NCBI GenBank assembly: GCA_963851095.1
Contig: CAWKOX010000006.1
Location: 1 to 64,000, forward strand
DNA from: Oleispira sp963851095
Lineage (GTDB): Bacteria; Pseudomonadota; Gammaproteobacteria; Pseudomonadales; Oceanobacteraceae
Direction: 5' to 3'
DNA: 64,000 nucleotides
A model generated the notes under the pieces. It had not been told where the DNA came from. It ran no database searches and was given only the letters and a program-made list of their open reading frames with translations. The first letter of the stretch is position 1; every line of letters begins with the position of its first letter. Position numbers and translations under genes: made by a program. Shown one piece after another: positions 44,090-54,191 of this stretch.

Positions 44090-46330
44090 TTACGCAGCAG
44101 TCATCTGCCGAGCAGAATAATGCTGGAGCATGCTAGGCACATCTAAAATTAAAGCGATTCGTCCATCCCCAGTAATTGTTGCACCTGCCATACCCGCAGT
44201 ACCGTGCAACATCGCACCTAAAGGCTTGATAACAACCTCTTCCTGTCCAATCAATTGGTCCACGACAAAGCCTGCTCGCTGATTACCAATTGAGACAACC
44301 AGAACATGAGAACTTTCATCCGCTACCGCATCCGCTTCACCTTTTACCAACCAACGTTTCAAGTGGAATAACGGGATCGGCTTATCTCGTACAACAATCA
44401 CCTCTTGCCCATCCACGACATTCGTTCGAGACAAGTCTAGATGAAAAATCTCATTAACACTGACTAAAGGAAATGCAAATGCCTGATCTTTTAACATCAC
44501 CATCAACGTTGGCATAATAGCCAAGGTTAACGGTACTTTAATTTCTATTCGGGTGCCTTTGCCAAGCGTAGAATCAATGTTCAGGGTACCGTTTAATTGG
44601 GTGATTTTGGTTTTAACCACATCCATACCAACACCACGACCCGATACATCTGAGATCTGTTCTTTGGTTGAGAACCCAGGTGCAAAAATCAGGTTATAAC
44701 ACTCATTATCGGTTAAACGATCTGCTGCATCCTGCTCCATCATGCCTTTTTCAACCGCTTTATTACGCAAGACATTGGCGTCCATACCACCACCATCATC
44801 TTCGATAGACAGTAAAATATGATCACCTTCTTGCTCAGCGGCCAAGGTCACTACGCCAATACGCTGCTTACCTTGAGCTTCTCGTACGTCAGGCATTTCA
44901 ACGCCATGATCGACTGCGTTTCGAACTAAGTGAACGAGTGGATCTGCTAATGCTTCAACTAAGTTTTTATCTAGGTCAGTTTCCTCACCTCTTAGCTCTA
45001 AATTAATTTCTTTTTTAAGTGAGCGTGCTAAATCACGTACTACTCTAGGAAAACGACCAAATACTTTTTTGATCGGCTGCATTCGTGTTTTCATAACTGA
45101 AGATTGTAAATCAGCCGTCACAACATCTAAGTTTGATACGGCTTTTGACATAGCCTCGTCATTACTTTTTAAACCTAAACGAACTAATCTATTTCGTACT
45201 AGTACTAACTCACCGACCATGTTCATAATGTCGTCTAAGCGTTTAGTATCTACCCGCACCGTTGTTTCAGCAGTGGGGGTAGAGGATTCCCCTGATTTAG
45301 CCGGTGGTTTGGTTGGGGGTTTAGCGGCGGGCTGAACTACTGATTTTTCTGCCACCGGCCCAGGGGCTTGTACTTCTGGTTTTTTAATATCTGGCGCGGC
45401 GCTTATAACTGTTTCTTTTACTGACTCAATTTTACTAGTATCAACGTTACTAGAATCACCTGCCGAAGGGTTCTGTCCTTTACCGTGTAAGCGATCTAAC
45501 AAATCTTCAAATTCAGAGTCGGTAATTAAATCATCTGAGCCGGATGCAGCAGGTTCGTTTGGCACATTGGTCATTTCAGCCGCCGAACCTGCCGTAGAAG
45601 ATTCTGTCGTAGACGTTTCTGCGGGAGCAGGCGCTTTTCCCGTGCCATGTATTTGATCTAATAAAGCCTCAAACTCATCTTCTGTTATTTCATCACTAGT
45701 CGATTCAGTAGCCGGTTCTTCGTTGACGTCTAAAAATAGGCCATCATCATCCAAACCTTCATTACCACTATCTTCTACTCCTGATTTTGCAGTTTCACCA
45801 TCGAGCGCATCTAATAATTTCTCAAACTCGTCGTCAGTAATATCATCAGATTCTTCAACGGTGCCAGCCGCAGTTGGTGCAGCGCTGTCAACAACAGGCG
45901 TCTCTGCTACAGGTACAGGCGTTTCTACAGGAGCAGCGGTTTCTGGCTGAGCTAACTTATTTAATGTGGCTAATAATTCTGGCGCTGCAGGCTCTGGAAC
46001 TTGGCCGTTGCGGACCGCATCAAACATTTCATTAACGGTATCGAGTGCCTGTAAAATAACATCCATTAGATCTGACGTTACGGTTCGCTTACCATTTCGC
46101 AAAATATCAAATACGTTTTCAGCTTCGTGACAGCAATCAACCAAAGCATTGAGCTGTAAAAAGCCAGCACCACCTTTTACGGTATGAAAGCCGCGAAAAA
46201 TCGCGTTTAATAAATCATAGTCATCTGGTCGCTGTTCAAGATCAACAAGTTGCTCTGACAGTAGCTCTAGGATTTCTCCTGCCTCAACTAAAAAGTCTTG
46301 GAGGATTTCTTCATCAGCATCGAAACTCAT
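44090..46330 (-). CDS. cheA: Chemotaxis histidine kinase CheA
   Basis: Core kinase of the chemosensory array. The Hpt domain has phospho-His49 in RGFHTVKGGAGFL. The region where P2 is expected (residues about 130-360) is a low-complexity linker with three copies of a motif: DDITDDEFEKLLDALDG (162-178), DEITEDEFEALLDQIHG (213-229), DLITDSEFEDLLDRLHG (267-283). Then come dimerisation, the ATPase domain (VRNAVDHGVE, IEDDGGGMD, GRGVGMDVV) and the CheW-like domain (LTLAIMPTLMVMLKDQAFA). 746 residues. It is preceded by cheZ and followed by cheB. Confidence 0.96.
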   Translation of the reverse strand: MSFDADEEILQDFLVEAGEILELLSEQLVDLEQRPDDYDLLNAIFRGFHTVKGGAGFLQLNALVDCCHEAENVFDILRNGKRTVTSDLMDVILQALDTVNEMFDAVRNGQVPEPAAPELLATLNKLAQPETAAPVETPVPVAETPVVDSAAPTAAGTVEESDDITDDEFEKLLDALDGETAKSGVEDSGNEGLDDDGLFLDVNEEPATESTSDEITEDEFEALLDQIHGTGKAPAPAETSTTESSTAGSAAEMTNVPNEPAASGSDDLITDSEFEDLLDRLHGKGQNPSAGDSSNVDTSKIESVKETVISAAPDIKKPEVQAPGPVAEKSVVQPAAKPPTKPPAKSGESSTPTAETTVRVDTKRLDDIMNMVGELVLVRNRLVRLGLKSNDEAMSKAVSNLDVVTADLQSSVMKTRMQPIKKVFGRFPRVVRDLARSLKKEINLELRGEETDLDKNLVEALADPLVHLVRNAVDHGVEMPDVREAQGKQRIGVVTLAAEQEGDHILLSIEDDGGGMDANVLRNKAVEKGMMEQDAADRLTDNECYNLIFAPGFSTKEQISDVSGRGVGMDVVKTKITQLNGTLNIDSTLGKGTRIEIKVPLTLAIMPTLMVMLKDQAFAFPLVSVNEIFHLDLSRTNVVDGQEVIVVRDKPIPLFHLKRWLVKGEADAVADESSHVLVVSIGNQRAGFVVDQLIGQEEVVIKPLGAMLHGTAGMAGATITGDGRIALILDVPSMLQHYSARQMTAA

Positions 46331-46341
46331 CCATTAGCTCC

Positions 46342-47124
46342 TTAAAAACCAAGACTTGAAAGTAAGTCATCAACATCATCTTGGCCACTAACAACACCGT
46401 CTAAACTGGTGTCTGTTTGAGGCCCTTCTGGTGCAACATGCTTACTTCCTTCTTGTGGGATATCGTTTGAGCTCGGTTCCGTATGGGTTGTTCCCGTAAT
46501 ACGATCAACTTCACCCGCCATGGCGACTAGGTCTACCAAACGTGATTCGACCTCTGTAACTAACTTAGTGACACGATTAATTACTTGACCTGTCAGGTCT
46601 TGAAAATCCTGAGCCATTAAAATATCAGATAAATTTGACGATATTTTTTTCGAACTCATCTGTGTTTTTAATAAATATTTATCTATTTTTTTCGACAGTA
46701 TTCTAAAATCATTTGGCGCCAGCTCTTTACGCAAAAACTTTTGCCATTCTTCATGCAATTCTTCAGCGCCACCTTGAATTTCAGAATTAAGAGGCATCCC
46801 CTCTTCAACTAAATCCATAGTTTTATTGGCGGCCTTATCGGTCATTTCCATGACATAAGCTAATTTATCTGAGGCCTGTACCATGCCTGTTTGATCACTG
46901 AGCTCATCACCGGCTTTTAGGTTTTTTATTGCTTCATGTAAACCACGGGTTAGCTTTCCTATCTCTTCGTATAAGGTTCGGTCACGTACATCGTTAATAC
47001 TATTAACGACCTCAACTACTTTTCCAAGATCACCATCGTCGATTTTTCTCAACAAGTCTTCAGCAAGTTCTTTAATATCCTGCTGAAAGGATGGCGCATG
47101 AGTATCCAAATGCATCTCAGCCAT
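46342..47124 (-). CDS. cheZ: CheY-P phosphatase CheZ
   Basis: Dephosphorylates CheY-P. The long four-helix region contains the catalytic motif LMAQDFQDLTGQVI with the essential Gln. The C-terminal peptide QDDVDDLLSSLGF is the CheY-binding tail. 260 residues, with a variable linker after about 205. It is 12 bp downstream of cheY. Confidence 0.95.
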   Translation of the reverse strand: MAEMHLDTHAPSFQQDIKELAEDLLRKIDDGDLGKVVEVVNSINDVRDRTLYEEIGKLTRGLHEAIKNLKAGDELSDQTGMVQASDKLAYVMEMTDKAANKTMDLVEEGMPLNSEIQGGAEELHEEWQKFLRKELAPNDFRILSKKIDKYLLKTQMSSKKISSNLSDILMAQDFQDLTGQVINRVTKLVTEVESRLVDLVAMAGEVDRITGTTHTEPSSNDIPQEGSKHVAPEGPQTDTSLDGVVSGQDDVDDLLSSLGF

Positions 47125-47136
47125 GCCAATTCCTTG

Positions 47137-47526
47137 TTATAAACCTTCTACACGCTCAAAGATTTTATCAATTTTTTCTTTAAGAACAGCGGCAGTAAAG
47201 GGTTTAACCACATAGCCGTTCACCCCTGCTTGAGCAGCGGCAACGATTTGATCGCGCTTAGCTTCCGCAGTAACCATTAATACCGGTAACGTTTTTAATT
47301 TATCATCAGCTCTAACATGCTTTAACAAATCAAGTCCCGTCATCCCTGGCATATTCCAATCGGTTACCAGAAAATCAAATTCACCTGTTTGCAACATGGG
47401 TAAAGCCGTTAATCCATCATCTGCTTCTTGTGTATTGGTAAACCCTAAGTCACGCAGCAGGTTTTTAACGATCCTTCTCATTGTAGAAAAATCATCCACA
47501 ACAAGAATCTTCATATTTTTGTCCAA
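47137..47526 (-). CDS. cheY: Chemotaxis response regulator CheY
   Basis: Single receiver domain that binds FliM when phosphorylated. It has LVVDDFSTMRRIVKNLL, phospho-Asp in FLVTDWNMPGMTG and Lys in NGYVVKPF. 129 residues, as in E. coli. The start is TTG at 47526: GGAGG lies five bases upstream, whereas the ATG at codon 5 is too far from it. A 198-bp gap separates it from fliA; I saw no clear sigma-28 or sigma-54 site there. Confidence 0.96.
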   Translation of the reverse strand: MDKNMKILVVDDFSTMRRIVKNLLRDLGFTNTQEADDGLTALPMLQTGEFDFLVTDWNMPGMTGLDLLKHVRADDKLKTLPVLMVTAEAKRDQIVAAAQAGVNGYVVKPFTAAVLKEKIDKIFERVEGL

Positions 47527-47724
47527 AGCGACCTCCAGATGCCAGCTTCACATTGTATCTAATAACTCCTATTAAGAAGTGTAGACCGTGATGGAGCATT
47601 AGCCAGAAAGAAAATTAATAGTAATTACAAAGAGTTAGAATTTTGTTAGTGATACAATTTAATTGGTTGTATTTTTACCAATAGCGTTATTATAATTTTA
47701 AGAAAATACATGTCGTTTGTTGAG

Positions 47725-48447
47725 TTAAGTCCACTCGGTTAGGCGTGACCGCAGCCTTAGAGCCGCTTGACTATGTATCTGGCTCACCCGAGATTCACTG
47801 ATACCCAGTACCGCACCAATTTCTTTAAGGTTTAATTCTTCATCATAATAGAGTGCTAAAACGAGCTGCTCTCGTTCTGGTAGATCTTTAATCGCATCTG
47901 CGAGTGAGGACTTGAATGCATCTCTCTCGATGCCTAAGAATGGACTCGGACTCGCACCCACCAATTGCTCTTGGCCTTGCTCACCCTTCTCCATCACATC
48001 TTCAAAACTGAATAATCGACAACCGGCAGAGTCTTTTAAATGAGTATGATATTCATCAACACTCATCTCTAGATGCTCGGCGACTTCATGATCTTCAGCA
48101 TCTCGACCTTTCGCCAATTCGACTTCTTTAATCGCTTCACTTATGCGGCGAGAATTTCTATGCACTGAACGTGGCGCCCAATCGCCGCGACGAATTTCAT
48201 CAAGCATTGAGCCTCGAATTCTTATACCCGCATAGGTTTCAAAGCTGGCGCCTTTTTCACCATCATATTTACGCGCAGCTTCAATTAACCCAATCATCCC
48301 CGCCTGAATAAGATCATCCAGCTGCACACTATCCGGTAATCGGCCCCTTAAATGATGAGCAATGCGCTTAACCAGCAAAGCATGATCGCGAACTATCTCA
48401 TCAAAATTTGGACTACTGACTTCATCGTACATAGCACATCCATTCAT
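47725..48447 (-). CDS. fliA: Flagellar sigma factor FliA (sigma-28)
   Basis: RNA polymerase sigma factor for late flagellar genes. Region 2 shows LDDLIQAGMIGLIEAARKYD and FETYAGIRIRGSMLDEIRRGDW; region 4 shows LPEREQLVLALYYDEELNLKEIGAVLGISESRVSQIHSQA. About 240 residues; an ATG five codons in has a slightly better upstream GGA. It starts 8 bp after fleN. A matching promoter lies ahead of motY at 3129-3155. Confidence 0.95.
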   Translation of the reverse strand: MNGCAMYDEVSSPNFDEIVRDHALLVKRIAHHLRGRLPDSVQLDDLIQAGMIGLIEAARKYDGEKGASFETYAGIRIRGSMLDEIRRGDWAPRSVHRNSRRISEAIKEVELAKGRDAEDHEVAEHLEMSVDEYHTHLKDSAGCRLFSFEDVMEKGEQGQEQLVGASPSPFLGIERDAFKSSLADAIKDLPEREQLVLALYYDEELNLKEIGAVLGISESRVSQIHSQAALRLRSRLTEWT

Positions 48448-48455
48448 TACAGGTA

Positions 48456-49277
48456 CTACCCATGGGCTCCTGCTTGGACCAAATTCTCAACAAAGAATTC
48501 AAGATGCCCGCGTGGGGTTGATGCTAAAGGCCAGGCATCAACTTTTTTGGCTAAGCCTCTAAAAGCTGTAGCGGCCTTAGATCGTGGATAAGCTTCAACC
48601 ACGGCCTTTTGACGCTGTACTGCACGACGTACAGCATCGTCTTGGGGAACAGAGCCGACATACTGCATCGCCACATCCAAGAATCGATCAGTTACTTTAA
48701 TCAACTTTGCAAACAACGCATGGCCATCTTGTGGAGTGCGAATCATATTGGCAATAACACGAAAACGGAAAACACCATAATCGCGATTCAATAATTTGAT
48801 TTGTGCATAAGCATCGGTAATCGATGTTGGCTCATCGGTTACGACAATCAAGACTTCTTGTGCGGCTCGTGCAAAACTCATCACCGCGTCAGAGATACCC
48901 GCTGCGGTATCAATCATCAAGATATCAAGTTCATTTCCAATATCACTAAATGCTTGTATCAAGCCTGCATGTTCTCGACTGGTCAACATCGATAAATGCT
49001 GAGCGCCCGAGGTCGCGGGTACAATTTTAACTTTTCCCGGACCATCAACCATCACTTCGCGCAGGCTGCACTCTCCGCGCAACACATTTTCAATTGTTTT
49101 ATTCGCTGTAATTCCAAGCAATACATCGATATTCCCTAAGCCTAAGTCCGCATCAAGTACAACAACGCGTCGACCTAACTCTGACAGTGCGCAGGCAAGA
49201 TTTACCGTCACATTACTTTTTCCTACTCCGCCTTTACCACCAGCGACTGCAATTACTTGTACTGGGTGTTGAACCAT
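48456..49277 (-). CDS. fleN: Flagellar number regulator FleN/FlhG
   Basis: MinD-like ATPase that limits flagellar number, in Pseudomonas by antagonising FleQ. The deviant Walker A is AGGKGGVGKSNVTVN (residues about 12-26), VLDADLGLGNIDV follows, and Walker B is LMIDTAAGISDAV. 273 residues. It follows flhF directly (2 bp). Confidence 0.94.
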   Translation of the reverse strand: MVQHPVQVIAVAGGKGGVGKSNVTVNLACALSELGRRVVVLDADLGLGNIDVLLGITANKTIENVLRGECSLREVMVDGPGKVKIVPATSGAQHLSMLTSREHAGLIQAFSDIGNELDILMIDTAAGISDAVMSFARAAQEVLIVVTDEPTSITDAYAQIKLLNRDYGVFRFRVIANMIRTPQDGHALFAKLIKVTDRFLDVAMQYVGSVPQDDAVRRAVQRQKAVVEAYPRSKAATAFRGLAKKVDAWPLASTPRGHLEFFVENLVQAGAHG

Positions 49278-49279
49278 GC

Positions 49280-50638
49280 CTACACTCCGTGCTGCATAAA
49301 GTTATTATTCATAGCCGAACTCACTTCTGATGTTTGCCAACGAGCTTGGGCCATTCGGGCCATTTGCTCGGCGAGACGTACCATTTTTTGTGCGTTTGGA
49401 AAATGGATATCGTCTGGTATATGAGGGCCATCGGTTACCATATGGATTGGCAAGCGAGTGACAGATGCAATACTCATAGCTTGCCCCAGACTAAAACATT
49501 CATCCAACTTGGTAAAAATACAACCATCGATTCCCGCTGGTTTAAAATGCTCATAATTTTCTTGTAAACAACGAGCTTGGCTCGTTAATGGTAAGGCTAG
49601 TAAAGATTTCACTTTATTTCCTGCCCCTTTAAGCATAGACAACTGCACAGAAAAATGTGGATCTTGAATGGCTAAACCTGCAGTATCGATCAAAATAAGT
49701 TTCTTATCACTTAGTTTATCAAGCATAGCCGACAAATCACCATTAGGCTCTAGCACTAACAAGGGAATTTCCATGATACGAGCAAATGCTTTCAATTGGT
49801 CGTGTGCGGCAATGCGATAGTTATCCATAGTAATTAATGCAATATCATTGCTGCCATGATTGATGACGTACTGCGCAGCCAGCTTTCCGATCGTAGTGGA
49901 TTTTCCTGCCCCCGTTGGCCCCACAAATGCAAAACAGCCACCGGTTTCCAACATATTACTATTCGCTAGAGGTAAGTCTTCTGCAATAAACTTTAGGCAC
50001 TGCGCCCAACCCTTTTCAATATCACCATCATCTTCTGGTAAGGCACTGACTAATTTATCGGCCCAAGACGGATCAATACCTAAGTCTTGGCAACGCTGCC
50101 AAATTTGCGCTTGCTGCCAACTCAAAGGGCGGGTTGGATTCCAAGCATTACCTTGCTGGCTAACCAACCAGTTTTTTAAATCCTTTAATTCTGCAGACAC
50201 CTGATTAAAAAAGGGCGTCGCTTCAGCATGACTCATATTAGCCGCGGTCTGACTGATCGATTGCTGCAATTCTTCTTCGCTTAACATCACGGCATCCAGT
50301 GCTGCAGATTGTGCAATAGTGCCTTCTTTAATCCCCAACAAGGCTTCTTTTAATGCCGCTGTTGTGGAGACATTAGAATGATCAAAGGTGGGTTCTTCTT
50401 GACGAATTTTGCCTGTATTTTGCTTAGCCTGTTCCAGCTCTTGCTGCAACGCTAGCTGGCGATCAATCTCTTGCTGCTGCTGTTCATTCGCCATCTCTTG
50501 ATAATCCAGGGCCGCAATAACCTCAACACCCTTTCCGACACGCTTGTTGGAGAGGATAACGGCATCAGGGCCCAATTCTTCTGAGACCATGCGCAAAGCT
50601 TGCTGCATATTTTTGGCAGTGAATCGTTTTGCTTTCAT
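49280..50638 (-). CDS. flhF: Flagellar placement GTPase FlhF
   Basis: SRP-family GTPase that selects the polar flagellar site. N-terminal B region with a Gln-rich stretch (residues about 50-85, QQQQEIDRQLALQQELEQ). The NG domain has FVGPTGAGKSTTIGKLAAQY, ITMDNYRIAAHDQL, LIDTAGL and FTKLDECFSLG. 452 residues. It is 3 bp after flhA. Confidence 0.95.
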   Translation of the reverse strand: MKAKRFTAKNMQQALRMVSEELGPDAVILSNKRVGKGVEVIAALDYQEMANEQQQQEIDRQLALQQELEQAKQNTGKIRQEEPTFDHSNVSTTAALKEALLGIKEGTIAQSAALDAVMLSEEELQQSISQTAANMSHAEATPFFNQVSAELKDLKNWLVSQQGNAWNPTRPLSWQQAQIWQRCQDLGIDPSWADKLVSALPEDDGDIEKGWAQCLKFIAEDLPLANSNMLETGGCFAFVGPTGAGKSTTIGKLAAQYVINHGSNDIALITMDNYRIAAHDQLKAFARIMEIPLLVLEPNGDLSAMLDKLSDKKLILIDTAGLAIQDPHFSVQLSMLKGAGNKVKSLLALPLTSQARCLQENYEHFKPAGIDGCIFTKLDECFSLGQAMSIASVTRLPIHMVTDGPHIPDDIHFPNAQKMVRLAEQMARMAQARWQTSEVSSAMNNNFMQHGV

Positions 50639-50641
50639 GTA

Positions 50642-52840
50642 TTAAGCCCCCACCGTTGCTACGATCGTGATGGTTTTATTATCAGGAATTTCTTGATACG
50701 ACAGCACACTTAAATGCTCAATCGTATTGCGTACAAAACGGGATAGGATTGGACGTAATTGACTAGAGACAACCAATACCGCGGCACGGCCTGCATTCTC
50801 TTGTTCTTGCGTTGCATTCATAAGTGAACGCTGAATTGCATCTGCCATGCTTGGCTCAATTACTAATGTATCCATGTTACCCGTCTGTTGTGCACTCTGT
50901 TGTACTGTCTTAAGCAACAACTGTTCCAAAGCAGGGTCTAACGTCATAACATGCAGCTCATCCGCGGTACCAAAGATGTTTTGGATAATAAGACGGGCCA
51001 AACCTGTACGTGCAGCTCCGGTTAGAGCGGCAATTTCTTGACTCCGTGGCGACATGTTCGCCAAAGACTCGGCTATGGTACGCATATCTCGTACCGGTAC
51101 ATCTTCGCGTAATAAAGTTTGCAGTACCGATAACAACTGACTAATCGACACCGTATTCGGAACCAGCTCTTCGGCAAGCTTCGGCGACGTATCATTGAGA
51201 ATATCCAACATTTTCTGAACATCCTCATGACCAATTAATTCATGAGAGTGTTTTTGTAGAAGCTGGTTAAGATGTGTTGCAACAACCGTACTCGCATCGA
51301 CCACGGTATAGCCCAGGGTTTGCGCTTTATCTTTTTGTGTACTCTCAATCCATAAGGCTTCTAGGCCAAAGGCAGGATCAAGAGTTTCAATACCTTCTAG
51401 CTTGCCAAAAACTTGCCCTGGGTTGATCGCCATTTCACGCTCTGGGTAAATTTCAGCTTCTGCTAACGTAACCCCCATTAGCGTAATACGATACTGGCTC
51501 GGCATTAAATCTAAGTTGTCACGAATGTGTACCGAAGGCATCAAGAAACCAATATCTTGCGATAGCTTTTTGCGCACGCCTTTAATGCGTGCCAATAATT
51601 GGCCACCTTGATTTTTATCGACTAACGGAATTAAACGATAACCGACCTCTAGGCCAACGCGATCGACGGCTTCTACATCATCCCAACCGAGTTCCTTAAC
51701 TTCTTGCTCGGGTAATGCTTCTCCTGGCAATGGAGGCGCCCCCACATTAGAAACCGCCTTACTGGCCGAGCTACTATCTTGCGCAGCTTTTGCATTTTTA
51801 CCAGTGACAGGCTTGCCATCGACAAATACGCCACCTTCATTGCGCCAATGAATAAAATAGGCACCCGCTCCAGAAAGAAACGCCGCAAAAAGAAATACCA
51901 CATGCGGCATATCAGGAATAATACCCATAAAAAACAATACCATTGCCGTAATCGCAAGAGCACGCGGAGAATCAAATATTTGACCTATTATTTGCTCACC
52001 AACATCTTTCGCATCGCTGTTACGCGTCACCATAATGGCGGTTGCGGTTGAGAGTAATAACGACGGTATCTGGGCTACCAAGCCATCACCAATCGCTAAA
52101 ATAGTATATTTCTGTACCGCGTCAGCAAATAGCAAATCATGCTGGCCCATACCAATTGCAAAACCACCGACGACGTTAATCACAAGAATTAGAATCCCTG
52201 CAATAGCATCCCCTTTTACAAACTTACTGGCACCATCCATTGAACCATAAAATTCGGCTTCAGCCGCAATCTCAGCACGTCTTGCTTTTGCTTGATCAGC
52301 ATCCATCAAACCTGCGTTTAAATCGGCATCAATAGCCATTTGCTTGCCGGGCATCGCGTCCAAGGTAAAGCGAGCACTTACTTCCGCTACGCGCCCCGCC
52401 CCCTTTGTTACTACAACAAAATTAATAATCATTAAAATGGCGAATACAACCAAACCCACGGCATAGTTACCGCCAATCAATACTTCACCAAAAGCCTCGA
52501 TCACTTTACCAGCAGAGTCGCCCCCCTCATGCCCTTCCAATAAAACGACACGAGTTGAGGCAACATTCAACGCCAAGCGTAATAACGTCGCAATCAATAA
52601 TATGCTGGGGAAAACACCAAAATCGAGGGGTTTGGTCGCGTAAACACAAATAAGAAGAACAACAATGGAGATCGCAATATTAAACGTGAAGAAGGTATCT
52701 AATAGAAAAGGCGGCAAGGGCAATGTCATCATGCCCAGTAAAATCAGCAGCATGATAGGAATACCGAGATTACCGGTAATAAGGGTAATAAAATTACCTC
52801 TTATTTGATTGAATAGTTGTCCGCGATCTAACGTGGCCAT
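50642..52840 (-). CDS. flhA: Flagellar export gate protein FlhA
   Basis: Large membrane component of the flagellar type III export gate. About eight N-terminal membrane helices, with the conserved FHIPEP-type loop region AGRVAEVSARFTLDAMPGKQ; then a linker and a cytoplasmic domain (GYRLIPLVDKNQGGQLL, IGFLMPSVHIRDNL, LNQLLQKHSHELIGHEDVQ). 732 residues. AGGGT lies six bases before the ATG. A candidate sigma-54 promoter lies about 40 bp upstream. Confidence 0.97.
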   Translation of the reverse strand: MATLDRGQLFNQIRGNFITLITGNLGIPIMLLILLGMMTLPLPPFLLDTFFTFNIAISIVVLLICVYATKPLDFGVFPSILLIATLLRLALNVASTRVVLLEGHEGGDSAGKVIEAFGEVLIGGNYAVGLVVFAILMIINFVVVTKGAGRVAEVSARFTLDAMPGKQMAIDADLNAGLMDADQAKARRAEIAAEAEFYGSMDGASKFVKGDAIAGILILVINVVGGFAIGMGQHDLLFADAVQKYTILAIGDGLVAQIPSLLLSTATAIMVTRNSDAKDVGEQIIGQIFDSPRALAITAMVLFFMGIIPDMPHVVFLFAAFLSGAGAYFIHWRNEGGVFVDGKPVTGKNAKAAQDSSSASKAVSNVGAPPLPGEALPEQEVKELGWDDVEAVDRVGLEVGYRLIPLVDKNQGGQLLARIKGVRKKLSQDIGFLMPSVHIRDNLDLMPSQYRITLMGVTLAEAEIYPEREMAINPGQVFGKLEGIETLDPAFGLEALWIESTQKDKAQTLGYTVVDASTVVATHLNQLLQKHSHELIGHEDVQKMLDILNDTSPKLAEELVPNTVSISQLLSVLQTLLREDVPVRDMRTIAESLANMSPRSQEIAALTGAARTGLARLIIQNIFGTADELHVMTLDPALEQLLLKTVQQSAQQTGNMDTLVIEPSMADAIQRSLMNATQEQENAGRAAVLVVSSQLRPILSRFVRNTIEHLSVLSYQEIPDNKTITIVATVGA

Positions 52841-52880
52841 AGATACCCTAGTGCAAAAAATTGACGTTACTTAGTCTGTT

Positions 52881-52897
52881 TGCAAAAAGGGTGCACA
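52881..52897 (-). promoter_or_regulatory. sigma-54 promoter candidate of flhA
   Basis: Minus strand TGTGCACCCTTTTTGCA matches the -24/-12 layout TGGCAC-N5-TTGCA with correct spacing but T for the first G of the -24 GG. The predicted start near 52870 is 30 bp before flhA. P. aeruginosa flhA is known to be FleQ/RpoN-dependent. The missing G lowers confidence. Confidence 0.5.
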
Positions 52898-53016
52898 CTT
52901 TATGATTTATCTACTATTTTTTTAAAATAAAAATATTATTACTCATATTTTCTATTAATCAACTGTTTATTGAACAGACTCATAAGCAAATTAATCAGCA
53001 GGCTGAAAAAAGTTAA

Positions 53017-54159
53017 TTAGGCTTTATTCGCATCAACACGCAAATCTTGTGGAATTGGCATAGCTGGGCGACGCTCTGGCTTAACTCCCTTACCTTTCGC
53101 ATACTGATCAACCTGATAAATATAAGCCAATACCTGAGCAACCGCGACAAACAAACCTTCTGGGATTTCTTCATCGATGCGCGTATGTGCGTAAATCGCA
53201 CGCGCTAGTGGCGGCGCTTCCATTTGAGGAACGTTATGCTCCTTAGCGATCTCTCGAATTTTGAGTGCCGTTTCTTCAATACCTTTCGCAACAACAACCG
53301 GCGCACCAGTGCCCCCACTGTATTTTAATGCGACAGCATAGTGAGTTGGGTTGGTAATCACCACATCAGCATCGGGTACCGCGCCCATCATGCGTCTCTG
53401 CGCCGCCTCACGCTGCACCTGACGAATTCGTCCCTTCACTTCAGGCTTACCTTCGGTATCTTTAAATTCATCTTTAATTTCTTGCAAAGACATACGCAAC
53501 TTTTTGGTATGGCTATAAATCTGCCAAGGCACATCAATCATCGCAATGATCAAGGTCGACGCGCATAAAATCACAGCTGCCCACAATACAATTTCTGTCG
53601 AGCGTTTAATTGCAGGACGCACAGCAGCGCTTTGTAAATTCATGGCATCTTGAAAATAATAAGCAATCACAAAGTAGGCGCACGTACCCACCACCAATAC
53701 CTTGCCCCAAGCTTTAAACAGCTCGACTAAAGAATTAGCTGAAAACATACGTTTAAGCCCCGCTAGCGGACTTAAACGAGACATTTTAGGCGCTAAGGCT
53801 TTGGTACTGAATAACCAGCCGCCAACACCCAGCGGAGATAGAAAGGCAGCAATCAAAACTAATATAAACCAAGGAACTAAAGCCGAAACTGCCTCCCACA
53901 TAGATTCTGACATGTGGCTAAACATATAGCTGGTATCAAAAAGCGCAGCACGTTCGACATCTAAATTAAAACGAGCGATGTTATAAACCTTATCACTCAT
54001 ATAAGAGCCAAAGGCGACTAAGCCCAACGCACCAAATAATAATATCGCGCTGGTATTCAGCTCTTTTGATCGAGCGGTCTGTCCATCTTCTTTTGATTTC
54101 TGGATTTTTCGCTCGGTGGGTTCCTCTGTTTTTTCTTGACTACTGTCTTCATCAGCCAT
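53017..54159 (-). CDS. flhB: Flagellar export switch protein FlhB
   Basis: Membrane protein controlling the export switch from rod/hook to filament substrates. Four N-terminal helices, then a cytoplasmic domain with the self-cleavage site VVITNPTHYAVALKY (NPTH). The N-terminus EDSSQEKTEEPTERKIQKSKEDGQ is typical. 380 residues. It follows fliR by 32 bp; a 176-bp gap with the flhA promoter follows it. Confidence 0.96.
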   Translation of the reverse strand: MADEDSSQEKTEEPTERKIQKSKEDGQTARSKELNTSAILLFGALGLVAFGSYMSDKVYNIARFNLDVERAALFDTSYMFSHMSESMWEAVSALVPWFILVLIAAFLSPLGVGGWLFSTKALAPKMSRLSPLAGLKRMFSANSLVELFKAWGKVLVVGTCAYFVIAYYFQDAMNLQSAAVRPAIKRSTEIVLWAAVILCASTLIIAMIDVPWQIYSHTKKLRMSLQEIKDEFKDTEGKPEVKGRIRQVQREAAQRRMMGAVPDADVVITNPTHYAVALKYSGGTGAPVVVAKGIEETALKIREIAKEHNVPQMEAPPLARAIYAHTRIDEEIPEGLFVAVAQVLAYIYQVDQYAKGKGVKPERRPAMPIPQDLRVDANKA

Positions 54160-54191
54160 GACAAGGCTCCAATAACATAGCGTTCATCTTG

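Noticed and set aside
45723..45950. Ser-rich 75-codon frame opposite cheA
   Set aside because: Mirror of the acidic low-complexity linker of CheA; no independent support.
47527..47724. Search for a sigma-28 or sigma-54 promoter ahead of cheY
   Set aside because: Only CTGGCTAATGCTCC was seen, which lacks the -12 TTGC; nothing fits FliA.
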